Origin: Hyphomicrobiales bacterium
GTDB taxonomy: Bacteria > Pseudomonadota > Alphaproteobacteria > Rhizobiales > Xanthobacteraceae
Length of the DNA: 64,000 nucleotides
Direction of reading: 5' to 3'
Assembly: GCA_017305665.1 (NCBI GenBank)
Contig: JAFKKH010000016.1
Location: 62,001-126,000, forward strand
Of this stretch, positions 1 to 8,165 are shown one piece after another. A program made the translations under genes and the position numbers. Below the pieces are notes generated by a model. It was not told the DNA's origin. It made no database searches and was given only the letters and a program-made list of their open reading frames with translations. Positions within the stretch are counted from its first letter, which is position 1, and each line of letters starts with the position of its first letter.

Positions 1-107
1 AGTCAAATGCGGACGAGCCGAAATACGAGCAGACGGCTGGCGGAACCATTGCGCGTTGTCCCGCACCTGCGGGCGATTCCATCGTTGCGCTCTGCGTGAA
101 GCCGTAG
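1..107 (+). CDS. C-terminal end of an unidentified protein (partial)
   Basis: One plus-strand frame is open from the window edge to a TAG at 105-107 and encodes about 34 residues, including DEPKYEQTAGG and ending ALCVKP. The residue mix looks like real protein, whereas the other open frame here is dominated by Arg, Cys and His, as GC-rich shadows are. The start lies outside the window and no family can be named. It would be the upstream neighbour of the secreted Cys protein at 294. A chance open frame cannot be excluded in so short a piece. Confidence 0.4.
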   Translation, partial: SNADEPKYEQTAGGTIARCPAPAGDSIVALCVKP

Positions 108-293
108 TCGGACTGGCGACGCCGGACTGGCAACGTTTGATGTCGCGGCCGAAGCAGGCCGCGACACGATTGTCCTTGCACCCGCACCGGTTCCGCACGC
201 CGGATTAGGAGCATCTTGTCGCCCGAAATGAACCTTCCTGCTGCCCCAGTAGTTTTCAATACTGGGACCAGGAAGGACATGCGGAGGTGCGAG

Positions 294-626
294 ATGCGCA
301 TGCACCAACTCGCGATCGGCCTGTCGGTGTGGGCTGTGTGTGGAAGCTTCGCGGGCGCCACCGCCCAGGAATATCGCGGAACCTACGCGCAGCAAATGGC
401 CTGCACGCCCGATGTGTTCAGGCTGTGCGGCAGCGAAATTCCCGACGTCGGACGCATCGTTGCCTGCCTGCGGCAGAACGAGCAGCAACTCGGCGCGCCG
501 TGCAAGGCGGTCTTCGAGTCGAATGCCGAAGCGGCGCCGGGGGACGTTGCGCAGAGGCCCGCGCCCGGACAAGGTGACGTCGCGCCGTCGCACCAGCGCG
601 GGCAGATCAGAGCGCCTGTTCGCTAG
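294..626 (+). CDS. Small secreted four-Cys protein, paralogue of the gene at 58008
   Basis: A 110-residue protein starting MRMHQLAIGL, chosen because GGAGG lies at 283-287, about six bases before this ATG; an in-frame upstream start at 216 has no such site. Residues 1-24 form a signal peptide ending near TAQ. The mature part has the pattern CTPDVFRLCGSEIPDVGRI, then ACL and PCKAVF, giving four evenly spaced Cys, followed by a Pro/Gln/Arg-rich tail. The same pattern recurs at 58008. The paired Cys suggest a disulfide-bonded periplasmic protein; this is inference and no function is known. Its last 20 bases overlap the convergent YbaK gene. Confidence 0.7.
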   Translation: MRMHQLAIGLSVWAVCGSFAGATAQEYRGTYAQQMACTPDVFRLCGSEIPDVGRIVACLRQNEQQLGAPCKAVFESNAEAAPGDVAQRPAPGQGDVAPSHQRGQIRAPVR

Positions 627-1098
627 CGGCGGCCGGCGCGGACTGGCAGACGTCGACCCATTCGCCGGCGACCAACTCCGCCATGCGGTCCGGTGAGATG
701 CGCACGGCGCTGTTGATCGAGCCAGCGGCCGGCACCACTTCGTCGAAGGCTTTCAGCGACACATCGCAATAGATCGGCAGCGCCGTCTTCAGTCCGAACG
801 GACAGACGCCGCCGACCTCGTGGCCGGTGATGTCGGCGACCTCGTCGAGGCCGAGCATCTTTGGTTTCGCGCCGAACACCGCCTTCATCTTCTTGTTGTC
901 CATCCGCGCGGTGCCGGCCGCGACGATCAGCACCACGCGGTCGTTGACCCGCAGCGACAGCGTCTTGGCGATTCGTGCCGGCTCCACGCCGTAGGCTTCT
1001 GCGGCGAGCGCGACGGTTGCGGAACTCTTGTCGGATTCGATGACGGCGATGTCGGGGGCCTTTTCCGCGAAGAAGGCGCGGACCGATTCGAGGCTCAT
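607..1098 (-). CDS. YbaK/EbsC-family aminoacyl-tRNA deacylase
   Basis: A 163-residue protein covering the whole YbaK/ProX-like editing domain. This family hydrolyses wrongly charged tRNAs in the cytoplasm, for example Cys-tRNA(Pro) or Ala-tRNA(Pro). Seen here are an N-terminal helix region, RIAKTLSLR around residue 43, the Lys pair in ARMDNKKMK and the glycine motif GHEVGGVCPFGL around residue 95, all typical of the family. Length matches free-standing YbaK proteins. The 3' end overlaps the convergent secreted-protein gene. Family assignment is firm, but which mischarged tRNA it acts on cannot be read from the sequence. Confidence 0.9.
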   Translation of the reverse strand: MSLESVRAFFAEKAPDIAVIESDKSSATVALAAEAYGVEPARIAKTLSLRVNDRVVLIVAAGTARMDNKKMKAVFGAKPKMLGLDEVADITGHEVGGVCPFGLKTALPIYCDVSLKAFDEVVPAAGSINSAVRISPDRMAELVAGEWVDVCQSAPAAASEQAL

Positions 1099-1148
1099 GT
1101 CGTTATCCAGGGGGATGGTTTGGGCGGACGAGAACTCAAGGAGGCAAC

Positions 1149-1520
1149 ATGCCGAAGAGAGCCACGACGCGCAAGTCAGCTCACAAGTCGCCTCACCGGA
1201 CCAAAATCCAGTCGCGAACGCGATCGTCGGCGCGGCGCAATAAGCCTGTCCGCAAATGGTCCGGCCGCGTCACGGCGACCTCGGATGCGCTCGATCTCAA
1301 GCACGACGTTTTCAAGCAGCGCAGCGCGAGTGCGATCGCTCGATCGCTGAAGCGCTCCGCCGAGCACAGCCATCGCCGCAAGAGCAGTCCCTATCGCTCG
1401 GCGATGTCGATGCTGGTGTTTTACATCAATCGCGCCGGCAAGAATCTGCCCGCGTCGCGGCGGCGCGTTCTGGAAAACGCCAAGGGCGAACTGCGCAAGG
1501 CTTTTGGCAAAGCCGCCTGA
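1149..1520 (+). CDS. DUF3175 family basic protein
   Basis: A 123-residue, very basic protein. Residues 1-35 are a Lys/Arg/Ser/Thr-rich tail. The rest matches what I know of DUF3175: KWSGRVTATSDALDL, then SASAIARSLKRSAEHS, then SAMSMLVFYINRAGKNL and a Leu/Lys-rich end. AGGAGGCAAC just before ATG 1149 is a good ribosome site. The domain has no known function; the charge and the histone-like tail suggest nucleic-acid binding, which is inference. The gene stands alone between YbaK and the EAL protein, both on the other strand. Confidence 0.85.
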   Translation: MPKRATTRKSAHKSPHRTKIQSRTRSSARRNKPVRKWSGRVTATSDALDLKHDVFKQRSASAIARSLKRSAEHSHRRKSSPYRSAMSMLVFYINRAGKNLPASRRRVLENAKGELRKAFGKAA

Positions 1521-1545
1521 GGCCCGCAATTCGAGCCATCGCCGA

Positions 1546-2766
1546 TCAGGCGCTGGAGACGAGACTCGGCCGCTGCCGGCTCGTGCGCGCGAAATTCCGG
1601 GTGGTCATCGGCTTGCCGAACAGGAAGCCCTGGATGAAGTCCACGCCGATGCCATGCATGGCGAAGAAGTCCTCCCGGCTTTCGACACCCTCGGCCACGG
1701 TCTTGACGCCATGACTCTTGGCCATGTCCACAATCTGGCGGCAGACGCTGCGCTTCAGCCGACCGGCGGCGCTGCCGTCGACGAATGCGCGATCGAGCTT
1801 GATCTCGGAGAACGGGAATTGATCGAGCGCCGCCAGGGCGGGCCACTCGGTGCCGACATCATCGATGGAAAAAGCGATGTTGTGGAATCGCAGCCGTTGC
1901 GCGGTATCGAGCGCGAGCGGCAGATTCTGTACGACTTCGCTGCCGTCGACCTCGACGGTCAACCCGTCGAAGGCCGGGTGATCGGGAAACTGCGACCGCA
2001 GATCGTCGACCGCACTCGCATCGTGGAAAAAGGCCAGGGGCAGGTTGATGGAAATGTGGATCGAGCCGGATTTCGCGACGAAGTAGCGCCAGTCTTCGAA
2101 AACCCGGCCGATGACGAAATTCGACAGCGCCCGGAAATGCGGGTCGTCCTTGTCGGGCAGGAAATAGGCCGGCGGAACGATGCCCCAGTTCGGATGGCGC
2201 AGGCGAATCAGCGCTTCGGCCCCGCTGAGCACGAGGCTGCGCGCATCGATCTTCGGTTGGTACCAGAGTTCGAGCCAGCCCGCGCCGAGCGCCTCGGCGA
2301 CATCGACCGCGGGAGGCGGCGGCGGTTCGACCGGAGCCAGCGTCGCGACGCAGGCGTGCAAGTCGCGATCGCTGAAGGGCGTCGAGAGAACGGGGAGCAT
2401 GCCGAGGCCAAGCTGCTCGCCGAGTTCCCTCGCGGCCACGATCGCGGGCGCGGAACGAGGTCCGATTAGCAACACTTGTCCGCCGCAGCCGCGGGCCGCT
2501 AGCAGGTTGAGCGTATCCGGCATGGCAATGCCGTTCATCGAGAAGCTGACGACGACGAGGTCCGGGAACCCGGCGCGCAGCGACGCCTCGAGGGTTTCCA
2601 GCGTGGGACAGGCGTGCGGAATGAAACCCTGCTCCTCCAGCGTATCGCACAGCAGCGACTGCACATGCTGCTTACTCTCGACGACACAGGCGCGGGGCTT
2701 CAGCTTCCGCTTACCGAACGGTGTTTCGGAAATTGTGTCGTCGTGGCGAGTGTTGTCGATCATCAT
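1546..2766 (-). CDS. EAL-domain protein with a degenerate receiver domain
   Basis: I start at the MMIDNTRHD methionines (2764-2766), which follow GGGGATTCC; an upstream in-frame ATG would add 30 unlikely residues. Residues about 24-140 have the size and strand pattern of a response-regulator receiver, but the acidic pair reads VVES, the phospho-acceptor site reads DLVVVSFSM (Ser instead of Asp), and the conserved Lys site reads STPF. The C-terminal EAL domain keeps GAEALIRLRHP, INLP, KLDRAFV, VAEGVE and IQGFLFGKP. The loop usually DDFGTGYSSL is DDVGTEWPAL. EAL domains hydrolyse cyclic di-GMP or bind it. Catalysis looks possible, but phosphorylation control does not. Confidence 0.85.
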   Translation of the reverse strand: MMIDNTRHDDTISETPFGKRKLKPRACVVESKQHVQSLLCDTLEEQGFIPHACPTLETLEASLRAGFPDLVVVSFSMNGIAMPDTLNLLAARGCGGQVLLIGPRSAPAIVAARELGEQLGLGMLPVLSTPFSDRDLHACVATLAPVEPPPPPAVDVAEALGAGWLELWYQPKIDARSLVLSGAEALIRLRHPNWGIVPPAYFLPDKDDPHFRALSNFVIGRVFEDWRYFVAKSGSIHISINLPLAFFHDASAVDDLRSQFPDHPAFDGLTVEVDGSEVVQNLPLALDTAQRLRFHNIAFSIDDVGTEWPALAALDQFPFSEIKLDRAFVDGSAAGRLKRSVCRQIVDMAKSHGVKTVAEGVESREDFFAMHGIGVDFIQGFLFGKPMTTRNFARTSRQRPSLVSSA

Positions 2767-2912
2767 GGAATCCCCGTTGCAGGACGCCAAGGTGAGACCG
2801 TCGGTATGGCCGCATAAGGGTTCGCGTCGGCTATGCACCGGAGAATGTCGGCGCATCCTTAACCTTGAGAACGCGATTCAAGATTGACTCGAATTCGAAC
2901 GGATGTTCCCGA

Positions 2913-3650
2913 TCAGACTGCGGCGAGTTTCGGCAAGTCCGTCAGCGCGCCGATGCGGTGGTCCGGCTGCAGATCCATCTCGTCCATCTGCATGCGGAGC
3001 GCCTTGAACATCGTCAGCGGCGCGACGACGTCGCTCTTCTGACAGAGCAATGCCATCGCCTCCGGCGTGACGCGTTCGATCCATGCGACATTCAGGCCGA
3101 ACGATTTGGCGCCGATCGCGTCCCACGGATTGGACGACACGAACAGAACCTCTGTCGGCTTAACGCCGAGCCGTTCCTCGATCAGCGTGTAGGCTTGCGG
3201 GCTCGGTTTGAAGATGCGTTTGGAGTCGATGCTGATGGTGGCGTCGAGCACGCTATCGAGGCCAGTGTTCTTCACCAGCGCGTTGAGCATGTCGGACGAG
3301 CCGTTCGACAGGATCGCGAGCTTGCGCCCCTTCAGTGCGGCGAGCGCCTGCCGGGCCTCGGGATAGAGATCGAGATGAACATACTTGTCCATGATCCGCT
3401 CGAAGGCGGTCGCATCGAATTTCAGACCAAGAATCTTGAGCGTGTAGTTCAGAGATTCCCGCGTGATGGCGGAGAAATCCTCGTAGCGGCCCATCAGCGA
3501 GCGCAGCCAGCTGTATTCGAGCTGCTTGATCCGCCAGATCTGGGTGATCAGATCGCCGTAACCGGGAAAGGCCTCTTCGGTGATCGCGGCCACCGACTGG
3601 ACGTCATAGAGGGTGCCATAAGCGTCGAATACAACAGCCTTGATTGTCAT
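2913..3650 (-). CDS. Haloacid dehalogenase, type II (L-2-haloacid dehalogenase family)
   Basis: A 245-residue HAD-superfamily enzyme. Type II haloacid dehalogenases remove the halogen from (S)-2-haloalkanoic acids to give (R)-2-hydroxy acids through an aspartyl ester. Seen here are the nucleophile Asp9 in FDAYGTLYD, the cap segment WRIKQLEYSWLRSLM that is characteristic of this subfamily, the SNGS motif near residue 117, FKPSPQAY with the conserved Lys, and SSNPWDAIGAKSFG. Length is normal. AGGACG precedes the ATG. The neighbouring hydrolase at 3710 lies 59 bp upstream on the same strand and could be co-transcribed. The natural substrate is unknown, since many homologues are not tested on haloacids. 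Confidence 0.9.
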   Translation of the reverse strand: MTIKAVVFDAYGTLYDVQSVAAITEEAFPGYGDLITQIWRIKQLEYSWLRSLMGRYEDFSAITRESLNYTLKILGLKFDATAFERIMDKYVHLDLYPEARQALAALKGRKLAILSNGSSDMLNALVKNTGLDSVLDATISIDSKRIFKPSPQAYTLIEERLGVKPTEVLFVSSNPWDAIGAKSFGLNVAWIERVTPEAMALLCQKSDVVAPLTMFKALRMQMDEMDLQPDHRIGALTDLPKLAAV

Positions 3651-3709
3651 GAGTCGTCCTGTTCCGGCGATGAGCGTTCAGCGTGCGGTAAGCCGGATCA
3701 TTCCGCCGT

Positions 3710-4561
3710 TCAAGGTTTTTCGTTGCTGACGCGATCAAGAAATCGCCGGACAGCCGTGAACGACTGATGGGCGGCGGCCTCGTCGAATTGCAGACGATGG
3801 CCGGCATAGACGATCGGCAACGTCAGCTCGGGAATGTCGAATGCATGGTAGGCGTCGGGATAGACGATGAGCTGGATCGGCGCGCCGTTGCTCTTCTGCC
3901 GTGAAATCCCCCAGTCGTCACGGCCTTCCGCCATGGTGCGACAGGCCTCGGCGGGCATCCAGTCGTCGCGGGCGCCGATCAGGATCAGCGTCGGCACCGT
4001 CATCACGCCCTTGAAGCCGGTACAGAGCGGATAGAACGCGATCGCGGCGCGAAACTTGTATTTGGACAGCCGCTCGACCAGGCCCCGTTCGGTCGACAAC
4101 AGCGTGAGGTATCCGCCTTGCGAAAACCCCATCAGCGTGACGTTCGCTGGATTGACGAACGGCTGACGCGCCAGGAAATTCAAGGCGCGATAGGCATCGA
4201 AGCCGAAATCAGGCGGCAGGCCGCTCCCGCAGGTGTTCTCGGGAGTGCGCAGGTTGAGGTTGTCGAGGGTCAGGGTGACAAAACCCCAGGACGCCAGTTT
4301 TGCGCCCCATCGGGCGTCGAGGTCGTGCCCGCTGCTATTGCAACTGTGCAGCAGTACGACGGCGGGCAATTGGCCGTTTCCGGGCGGCCGTCTCAGATAA
4401 CCGCGCATCGTGAGCGGACCGGCTCGCGCCGGCAGGCCATCGAATGTCACCAGCTTCGGCGGCGGTGGAGCGCCAGGAGCCGCGGTCGATCGGACGCTGC
4501 AGGTCAACGCCATTGCAACGATTGCAACGCCGAGCAGTTCTCCGGTTCGATAGCGCGACAC
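3710..4561 (-). CDS. Secreted alpha/beta hydrolase, dienelactone hydrolase family
   Basis: A 283-residue protein beginning at a GTG preceded by GGGAGG. Residues 1-27 are a signal peptide (hydrophobic stretch LLGVAIVAMALTCSV), so it is probably periplasmic. The hydrolase core shows VVLLHSCNSSG (oxyanion region), the nucleophile elbow GFSQGGY, the Asp region IGARDDWMP and the His in YHAFD, giving a full Ser-Asp-His triad. Dienelactone-hydrolase relatives cleave lactones or esters; the substrate here is not evident. It sits upstream of the dehalogenase gene on the same strand. An extra Cys in the HSCNSSG loop is seen in this subfamily. Confidence 0.85.
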   Translation of the reverse strand: MSRYRTGELLGVAIVAMALTCSVRSTAAPGAPPPPKLVTFDGLPARAGPLTMRGYLRRPPGNGQLPAVVLLHSCNSSGHDLDARWGAKLASWGFVTLTLDNLNLRTPENTCGSGLPPDFGFDAYRALNFLARQPFVNPANVTLMGFSQGGYLTLLSTERGLVERLSKYKFRAAIAFYPLCTGFKGVMTVPTLILIGARDDWMPAEACRTMAEGRDDWGISRQKSNGAPIQLIVYPDAYHAFDIPELTLPIVYAGHRLQFDEAAAHQSFTAVRRFLDRVSNEKP

Positions 4562-4715
4562 CGCGAGCCTCCCGTGGAGCGGGACTGTTCAAGACTAACA
4601 TCATTATGTCGCGAGCGGGCCGCCAATCCCGGCTTCCGATGTCACGTGTAGGCGATGGAGGGTGGCGAGCATCATGCTGCGCAGGCGCGCCGAACTTGAG
4701 TCCGTAGCAATCGCG

Positions 4716-5015
4716 TTACGCTCGCAGGAATGCTGCCGCCGCGAGTCCCAGCGCGGCCAGCGCAACCGCGACGAAGATCAGTTGCCAGAGGTGCTGCCGT
4801 CTTGCCTCGTAACGGTCGTGAAAGGCCAGCCAGTCCTGAACGAACTCGGGCGGGATATCGTATATGACTGTGTGCTTTTTGGTCCGATGCGTTTCATGGT
4901 CGGCGAACATGATACGGACGGTGGACACACCGAGCCGCTCCAGTTCGCAGTGCCACTGCCAGGCGTGTTCGCCACTCGCCCATCTGTTTTCGAAAGGAAG
5001 CCGGTGCGATCTCAT
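4716..5015 (-). CDS. Small tail-anchored membrane protein, unknown function
   Basis: A 99-residue protein with a charged cytoplasmic-looking N-terminal part (residues 1-75, rich in His and Arg, with DRYEARRQH) and one hydrophobic C-terminal helix (LIFVAVALAALGLAAAAFL). GGAGG stands eight bases before the ATG, which supports the start. I do not recognise a named domain. It is followed about 150 bp downstream by the hydrolase gene on the same strand and is divergent from the acyl-CoA dehydrogenase. The layout suggests a single-pass, C-tail-anchored inner membrane protein. Confidence 0.65.
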   Translation of the reverse strand: MRSHRLPFENRWASGEHAWQWHCELERLGVSTVRIMFADHETHRTKKHTVIYDIPPEFVQDWLAFHDRYEARRQHLWQLIFVAVALAALGLAAAAFLRA

Positions 5016-5179
5016 AACGGACCTCCACGCTGTGTCCGTCGCCGCCTGGCTCTCGCCGTGTCTTGTTGTTCCGGCGAGCCGTTGGCGCGCCCTCGGCCAA
5101 TATTACTGCGGGGAGACCTCGCCGTCCAATGCGTCTTCGTGCCACCCGCGTTGCCGGCGAGGACTTTCAATGGAGCTCT

Positions 5180-5235
5180 GAATTTGACATTCGTTTCCTG
5201 GACCCGCCGCTATGGGGACAGTGAATGTCAGATTC
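5180..5235. repeat. Palindromic intergenic element, TTGACATTCG family
   Basis: GAATTTGACATTCG at 5180-5193 is answered by its near inverted complement at 5222-5235 (12 of 14 positions pair), with a 28-base loop. It lies in the intergenic space before the acyl-CoA dehydrogenase gene. The stem core is shared with the elements at 13588 and 13682. Confidence 0.7.
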
Positions 5236-5279
5236 GCTCCATGAGTTGGCGATCACGATGCGGTTGAGGAGTGCATGAC

Positions 5280-6515
5280 ATGGGCGGGGTGGCGTTCGAT
5301 CTTCCGGAGGATGTGCTGGCGGTGCGTGATGGCGTGCTGCGGTTCGTCGAAGCGCAGATCGTCCCGCGCCTCGATCGCCACCGTTCAGTGCTGGAGGATC
5401 AGCGTCGGCTTTATGATGAAACCGGCCGCTATACGTCCGAGGTGCGCGCGCTGATCCGCGAGGTGCGGATGCTGTCGGCGGAGGCCGGCTTCTACGCGAT
5501 GTGCGCGCCGACGGAGTTGGGCGGCGGTGGCCTTGGCCATCTCGTTTATTACGTCGCCTGGGAGGCGATTTATCGTCGCCTCGGCGGGCAGGGCACCATT
5601 ATCCCGTGGGTGATCGCGCACTGGGCGTTCGGGCCGAGCCGTTTGCTTACCCAAGTGACCGATGAGGCCCGCAGCCGCTGCCTCGCCGGCATGATGCGCG
5701 GCGAGACGTCAATGTGCTTCGGCCTGTCGGAGCCCGGCGCGGGGTCCGATGCCAGCATGATCCAGACCCGCGCGGTGAAAACCGCAAGCGGCTGGCGCAT
5801 CACCGGCCGCAAACTGTGGACCAGCAACGCGCCGACCGCCGAGTGGTGCATCGTGTTTGCAATCACCGACCCGGAGAAGGCCGTGCGCAAGGCCGGCGGC
5901 ATCAGCGGGTTCCTGGTGCCGACCGCCGCGCCGGGCTTTTCCGTCGAAAGCGTGGTCCGGCTGTTCGGCCATGCCGGCGGCCACGAGGGCGCGCTGGTGC
6001 TTGAGGATGTCGCCGTCGCGCCGTGGCAGTTGGTGGGGCAGCTCGACGAGGGTTTCAAGCTCGCGCTTTACGGCGTTTCGCTCGGCCGCGTCTACAACTC
6101 GGCGCGTGCGGTGGGGCAGGGCCGCTGGGCACTGGAAATGGCGCTCGACTACGCCAAGCAGCGTGTCGCGTTCGGCCATCCGATCGCGGACTATCAGGGC
6201 GTGTCGCTGCCGCTGGCGCAGGCCGCCACCGAACTGCACGCCGCGCATCTGATGGGACTGAACGCGGCGATGCTGCTCGACAAGGGCGACAAGGCGGTGA
6301 AGGAACTGTCGATGGCGAAAGCGTATGCGGTGCAGGCCGGGCTTCGCGCGGTGGATCGCGCGATGCAGACCCACGGCGGCATGGGCCTCACCAACGAAGT
6401 CGGTCTCGTCCACGCGTGGCACGACCTACGCGTCGTCAACATCGCCGACGGCACCAACGAGATTCTCGCACGCACCATCGCGCAGCGGCTGCTCGCGGGT
6501 GATGTGGAGGTGTAA
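5280..6515 (+). CDS. Acyl-CoA dehydrogenase
   Basis: An FAD-dependent enzyme of about 411 residues that introduces a trans-2 double bond into acyl-CoA. I prefer ATG 5280 because TTGAGGAG lies at the right distance; a GTG at 5271 overlaps that site. Residues run N-terminal helical domain, the beta domain with GLSEPGAGSD, and the C-terminal four-helix domain with MQTHGGMGLTNE. The motif that carries the catalytic base is IADGTNEI, with Asp where short- and medium-chain enzymes have Glu; some families (ACAD10/11-like) also have Asp there. It faces an amidohydrolase and precedes two MaoC-type hydratases, which suggests a degradation route for an unusual acyl-CoA. Confidence 0.92.
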   Translation: MGGVAFDLPEDVLAVRDGVLRFVEAQIVPRLDRHRSVLEDQRRLYDETGRYTSEVRALIREVRMLSAEAGFYAMCAPTELGGGGLGHLVYYVAWEAIYRRLGGQGTIIPWVIAHWAFGPSRLLTQVTDEARSRCLAGMMRGETSMCFGLSEPGAGSDASMIQTRAVKTASGWRITGRKLWTSNAPTAEWCIVFAITDPEKAVRKAGGISGFLVPTAAPGFSVESVVRLFGHAGGHEGALVLEDVAVAPWQLVGQLDEGFKLALYGVSLGRVYNSARAVGQGRWALEMALDYAKQRVAFGHPIADYQGVSLPLAQAATELHAAHLMGLNAAMLLDKGDKAVKELSMAKAYAVQAGLRAVDRAMQTHGGMGLTNEVGLVHAWHDLRVVNIADGTNEILARTIAQRLLAGDVEV

Positions 6516-6530
6516 CGTCTGAGCCGCGGC

Positions 6531-7415
6531 TCACATGCCGAGCAGCTTGCGTGCGTTGGCCTTCAGCACCTTCGGCCGAATCTCGTCGCGGATCTCGAGC
6601 TTTGCGAAATCCGACATCCAGCGATCCGGCATGATCACCGGCCAGTCCGAGCCGAACAGCATCTTGTCCTGCAAAATGCTGTTGATGTAGCGCACGAGGA
6701 TCGGCGGAAAGTATTTCGGCGACCAGCCGGAGAGGTCGATGTAGACGTTCGGCTTGTGGGTCGCGACCGACAGCGCCTCTTCCTGCCAAGGAAAGGACGG
6801 GTGCGCGAGAATGATCTTGAGGTCCGGAAAATCCGCGGCCACGTCATCCATGTACATCGGGTTGGAATATTTCAGCCGCATCCCCATGCCGCCGGGCATG
6901 CCGGAGCCGACGCCGGTCTGGCCGGTATGAAACAGCGCGATGGCGCCGCCGTCGTTGATCGCTTCATAGAGCGGATAGGCGAGGCGATCGTTCGGGTAGA
7001 AGCCCTGCATGGTCGGGTGGAATTTGAATCCCTTGACGCCGTATTCCTCGATCAGCCGCCGCGCTTCGCGTACGCCGAGCTTGCCCTTGTGCGGATCGAT
7101 TGAGACGAACGGAATCAGCACGTCGGAATTCTCCGCGGCGATCTGCAGCATCTCGTCGTTGTTGTAGCGGCGGAAGCCGGTTTCGCGCTCGGCGTCAACC
7201 GGGAAGATCACCGCAGCGATGTTCTTCGAGCGATAGTAGGCGGCGGTTTCCTGCACGGTCGGCGGATGCTTGTGCGGCGACTTGAAGTAATCCGCCATCT
7301 GCGCCTGGAAATCGTCGTAGCCGTCGTCGGCATGGCTGCCGCAGGGCTCCTCGGCGTGGGTGTGGATGTCGATGGCCGCGACTTTGTCGAGATCGGGAAA
7401 CTTCCATTTGGGCAT
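6531..7415 (-). CDS. Amidohydrolase family protein (amidohydrolase 2, ACMSD-like)
   Basis: A 294-residue TIM-barrel metal-dependent hydrolase or decarboxylase. The metal-binding HxH motif is IDIHTHAEEP near residue 17. Further ligand regions are FKFHPTMQGF, ALFHTGQTG, ILAHPSFPW and FGSDWP near the C terminus. This family includes ACMSD, gamma-resorcylate decarboxylase and 2-pyrone hydrolases, so decarboxylation or hydrolysis of a cyclic or aromatic carboxylate is possible, but the substrate is not fixed by sequence. The gene is convergent with the acyl-CoA dehydrogenase and divergent from the MaoC pair, sharing with the latter the intergenic region that holds a 27-bp palindrome. Confidence 0.88.
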   Translation of the reverse strand: MPKWKFPDLDKVAAIDIHTHAEEPCGSHADDGYDDFQAQMADYFKSPHKHPPTVQETAAYYRSKNIAAVIFPVDAERETGFRRYNNDEMLQIAAENSDVLIPFVSIDPHKGKLGVREARRLIEEYGVKGFKFHPTMQGFYPNDRLAYPLYEAINDGGAIALFHTGQTGVGSGMPGGMGMRLKYSNPMYMDDVAADFPDLKIILAHPSFPWQEEALSVATHKPNVYIDLSGWSPKYFPPILVRYINSILQDKMLFGSDWPVIMPDRWMSDFAKLEIRDEIRPKVLKANARKLLGM

Positions 7416-7451
7416 GGTGACATCCGAAAGGGTTGAGCAGGGCGCCGTTTC

Positions 7452-7478
7452 AAATTGATTATACTATATAACGAATTT
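7452..7478. promoter_or_regulatory. 27-bp palindrome between divergent genes, candidate operator
   Basis: The arms read AAATTnnTTATA and TATAAnnAATTT around a three-base centre, so 20 of 27 positions pair with their complements. It is an AT-rich island in GC-rich DNA, 37 bp upstream of the amidohydrolase start and about 200 bp upstream of the MaoC-type start. The size and symmetry fit a dimeric MarR- or TetR-type repressor; which regulator binds is not known, and none is encoded next to it. Confidence 0.6.
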
Positions 7479-7675
7479 GACAAGGCCGCGACCCGGACCG
7501 GATCGTGGCCGGACAGGGGTGTGCGGCCGTTCGAAACGGCGCTGCAGGCCTGCCTTCGGTTTGCCGTAACTGCCTTGGGTTTGCCGCAAGACGAAATTTG
7601 CGTTGGGATTGTCAGCCGCGACGTTCTGGGGTTCGCTTGCGTTGAAGAGATAATCAAAAATCGCGGGAGGAGTGG

Positions 7676-8152
7676 ATGGCGCAGGCGGAAGCTTTCGAGA
7701 CCGACTTCTGGAAGGATGCGAACCTGCGCAAGATGTGGGACGACATCGTTCCCGGCGAACCGCGCAAGACCATTCCCTACGTTCTGACGCAGGAAGCGAT
7801 CGCGCTCTATTGCAAATCTGTCGGCGAAACCCATCCGCTTTATTTCGATGAAGCCTATGCGAAGACGACGCCCTATGGCGGGCTGATAGCGCCGCCGTCG
7901 ATTCATATCCTCTTGATGTTCTCCTGCACGCCGGCCGACGACTGGATGCGCAGTCCCGGCACAGTGAATGCAGGACAATCCTGGAGCTACAACATTCCGG
8001 CGCGGCCCAACGATACCATCACGCTGCAGGCGCGCGCGCTCGACAAGTTCATCAAGCGCGAGCGGCTGTTCGTGGTGCACGACAACGTCTTCTTTAATCA
8101 GCGCGGCGAGGTGATCTGCTCCGGCCGCGGCTGGACCATCCGGCCGCAATAG
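7676..8152 (+). CDS. MaoC-like dehydratase, hot-dog fold (FAS1-type N-terminal half)
   Basis: A 158-residue hot-dog-fold protein. GGGAGGAG precedes the ATG. Residues about 20-60 contain PYVLTQEAIALYCKSVGETHPLYF, the pattern of the N-terminal half of two-part hydratases, and TTPYGGLIAPPS follows. The C-terminal strand pairs end RGEVICSGRGWT. It is 13 bp upstream of a second MaoC gene with its own ribosome site, so the two probably form a heterodimeric enoyl-CoA hydratase/dehydratase, as known for split MaoC pairs. The pathway link to the nearby acyl-CoA dehydrogenase is inference. Confidence 0.85.
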   Translation: MAQAEAFETDFWKDANLRKMWDDIVPGEPRKTIPYVLTQEAIALYCKSVGETHPLYFDEAYAKTTPYGGLIAPPSIHILLMFSCTPADDWMRSPGTVNAGQSWSYNIPARPNDTITLQARALDKFIKRERLFVVHDNVFFNQRGEVICSGRGWTIRPQ

Positions 8153-8165
8153 GGAGGCGCAGGCG

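Noticed and set aside
1-206. A second open frame at the start of the window running to a TAG near 206
   Set aside because: Its product is dominated by Arg, His and Cys, as shadows are, and a better frame ends at 107.
1504-2469. Long plus-strand open frame opposite the EAL protein
   Set aside because: Antisense to a gene with clear EAL motifs; the frame has no recognisable domain and an Arg/Asp/Gly-rich composition typical of GC-rich shadows.
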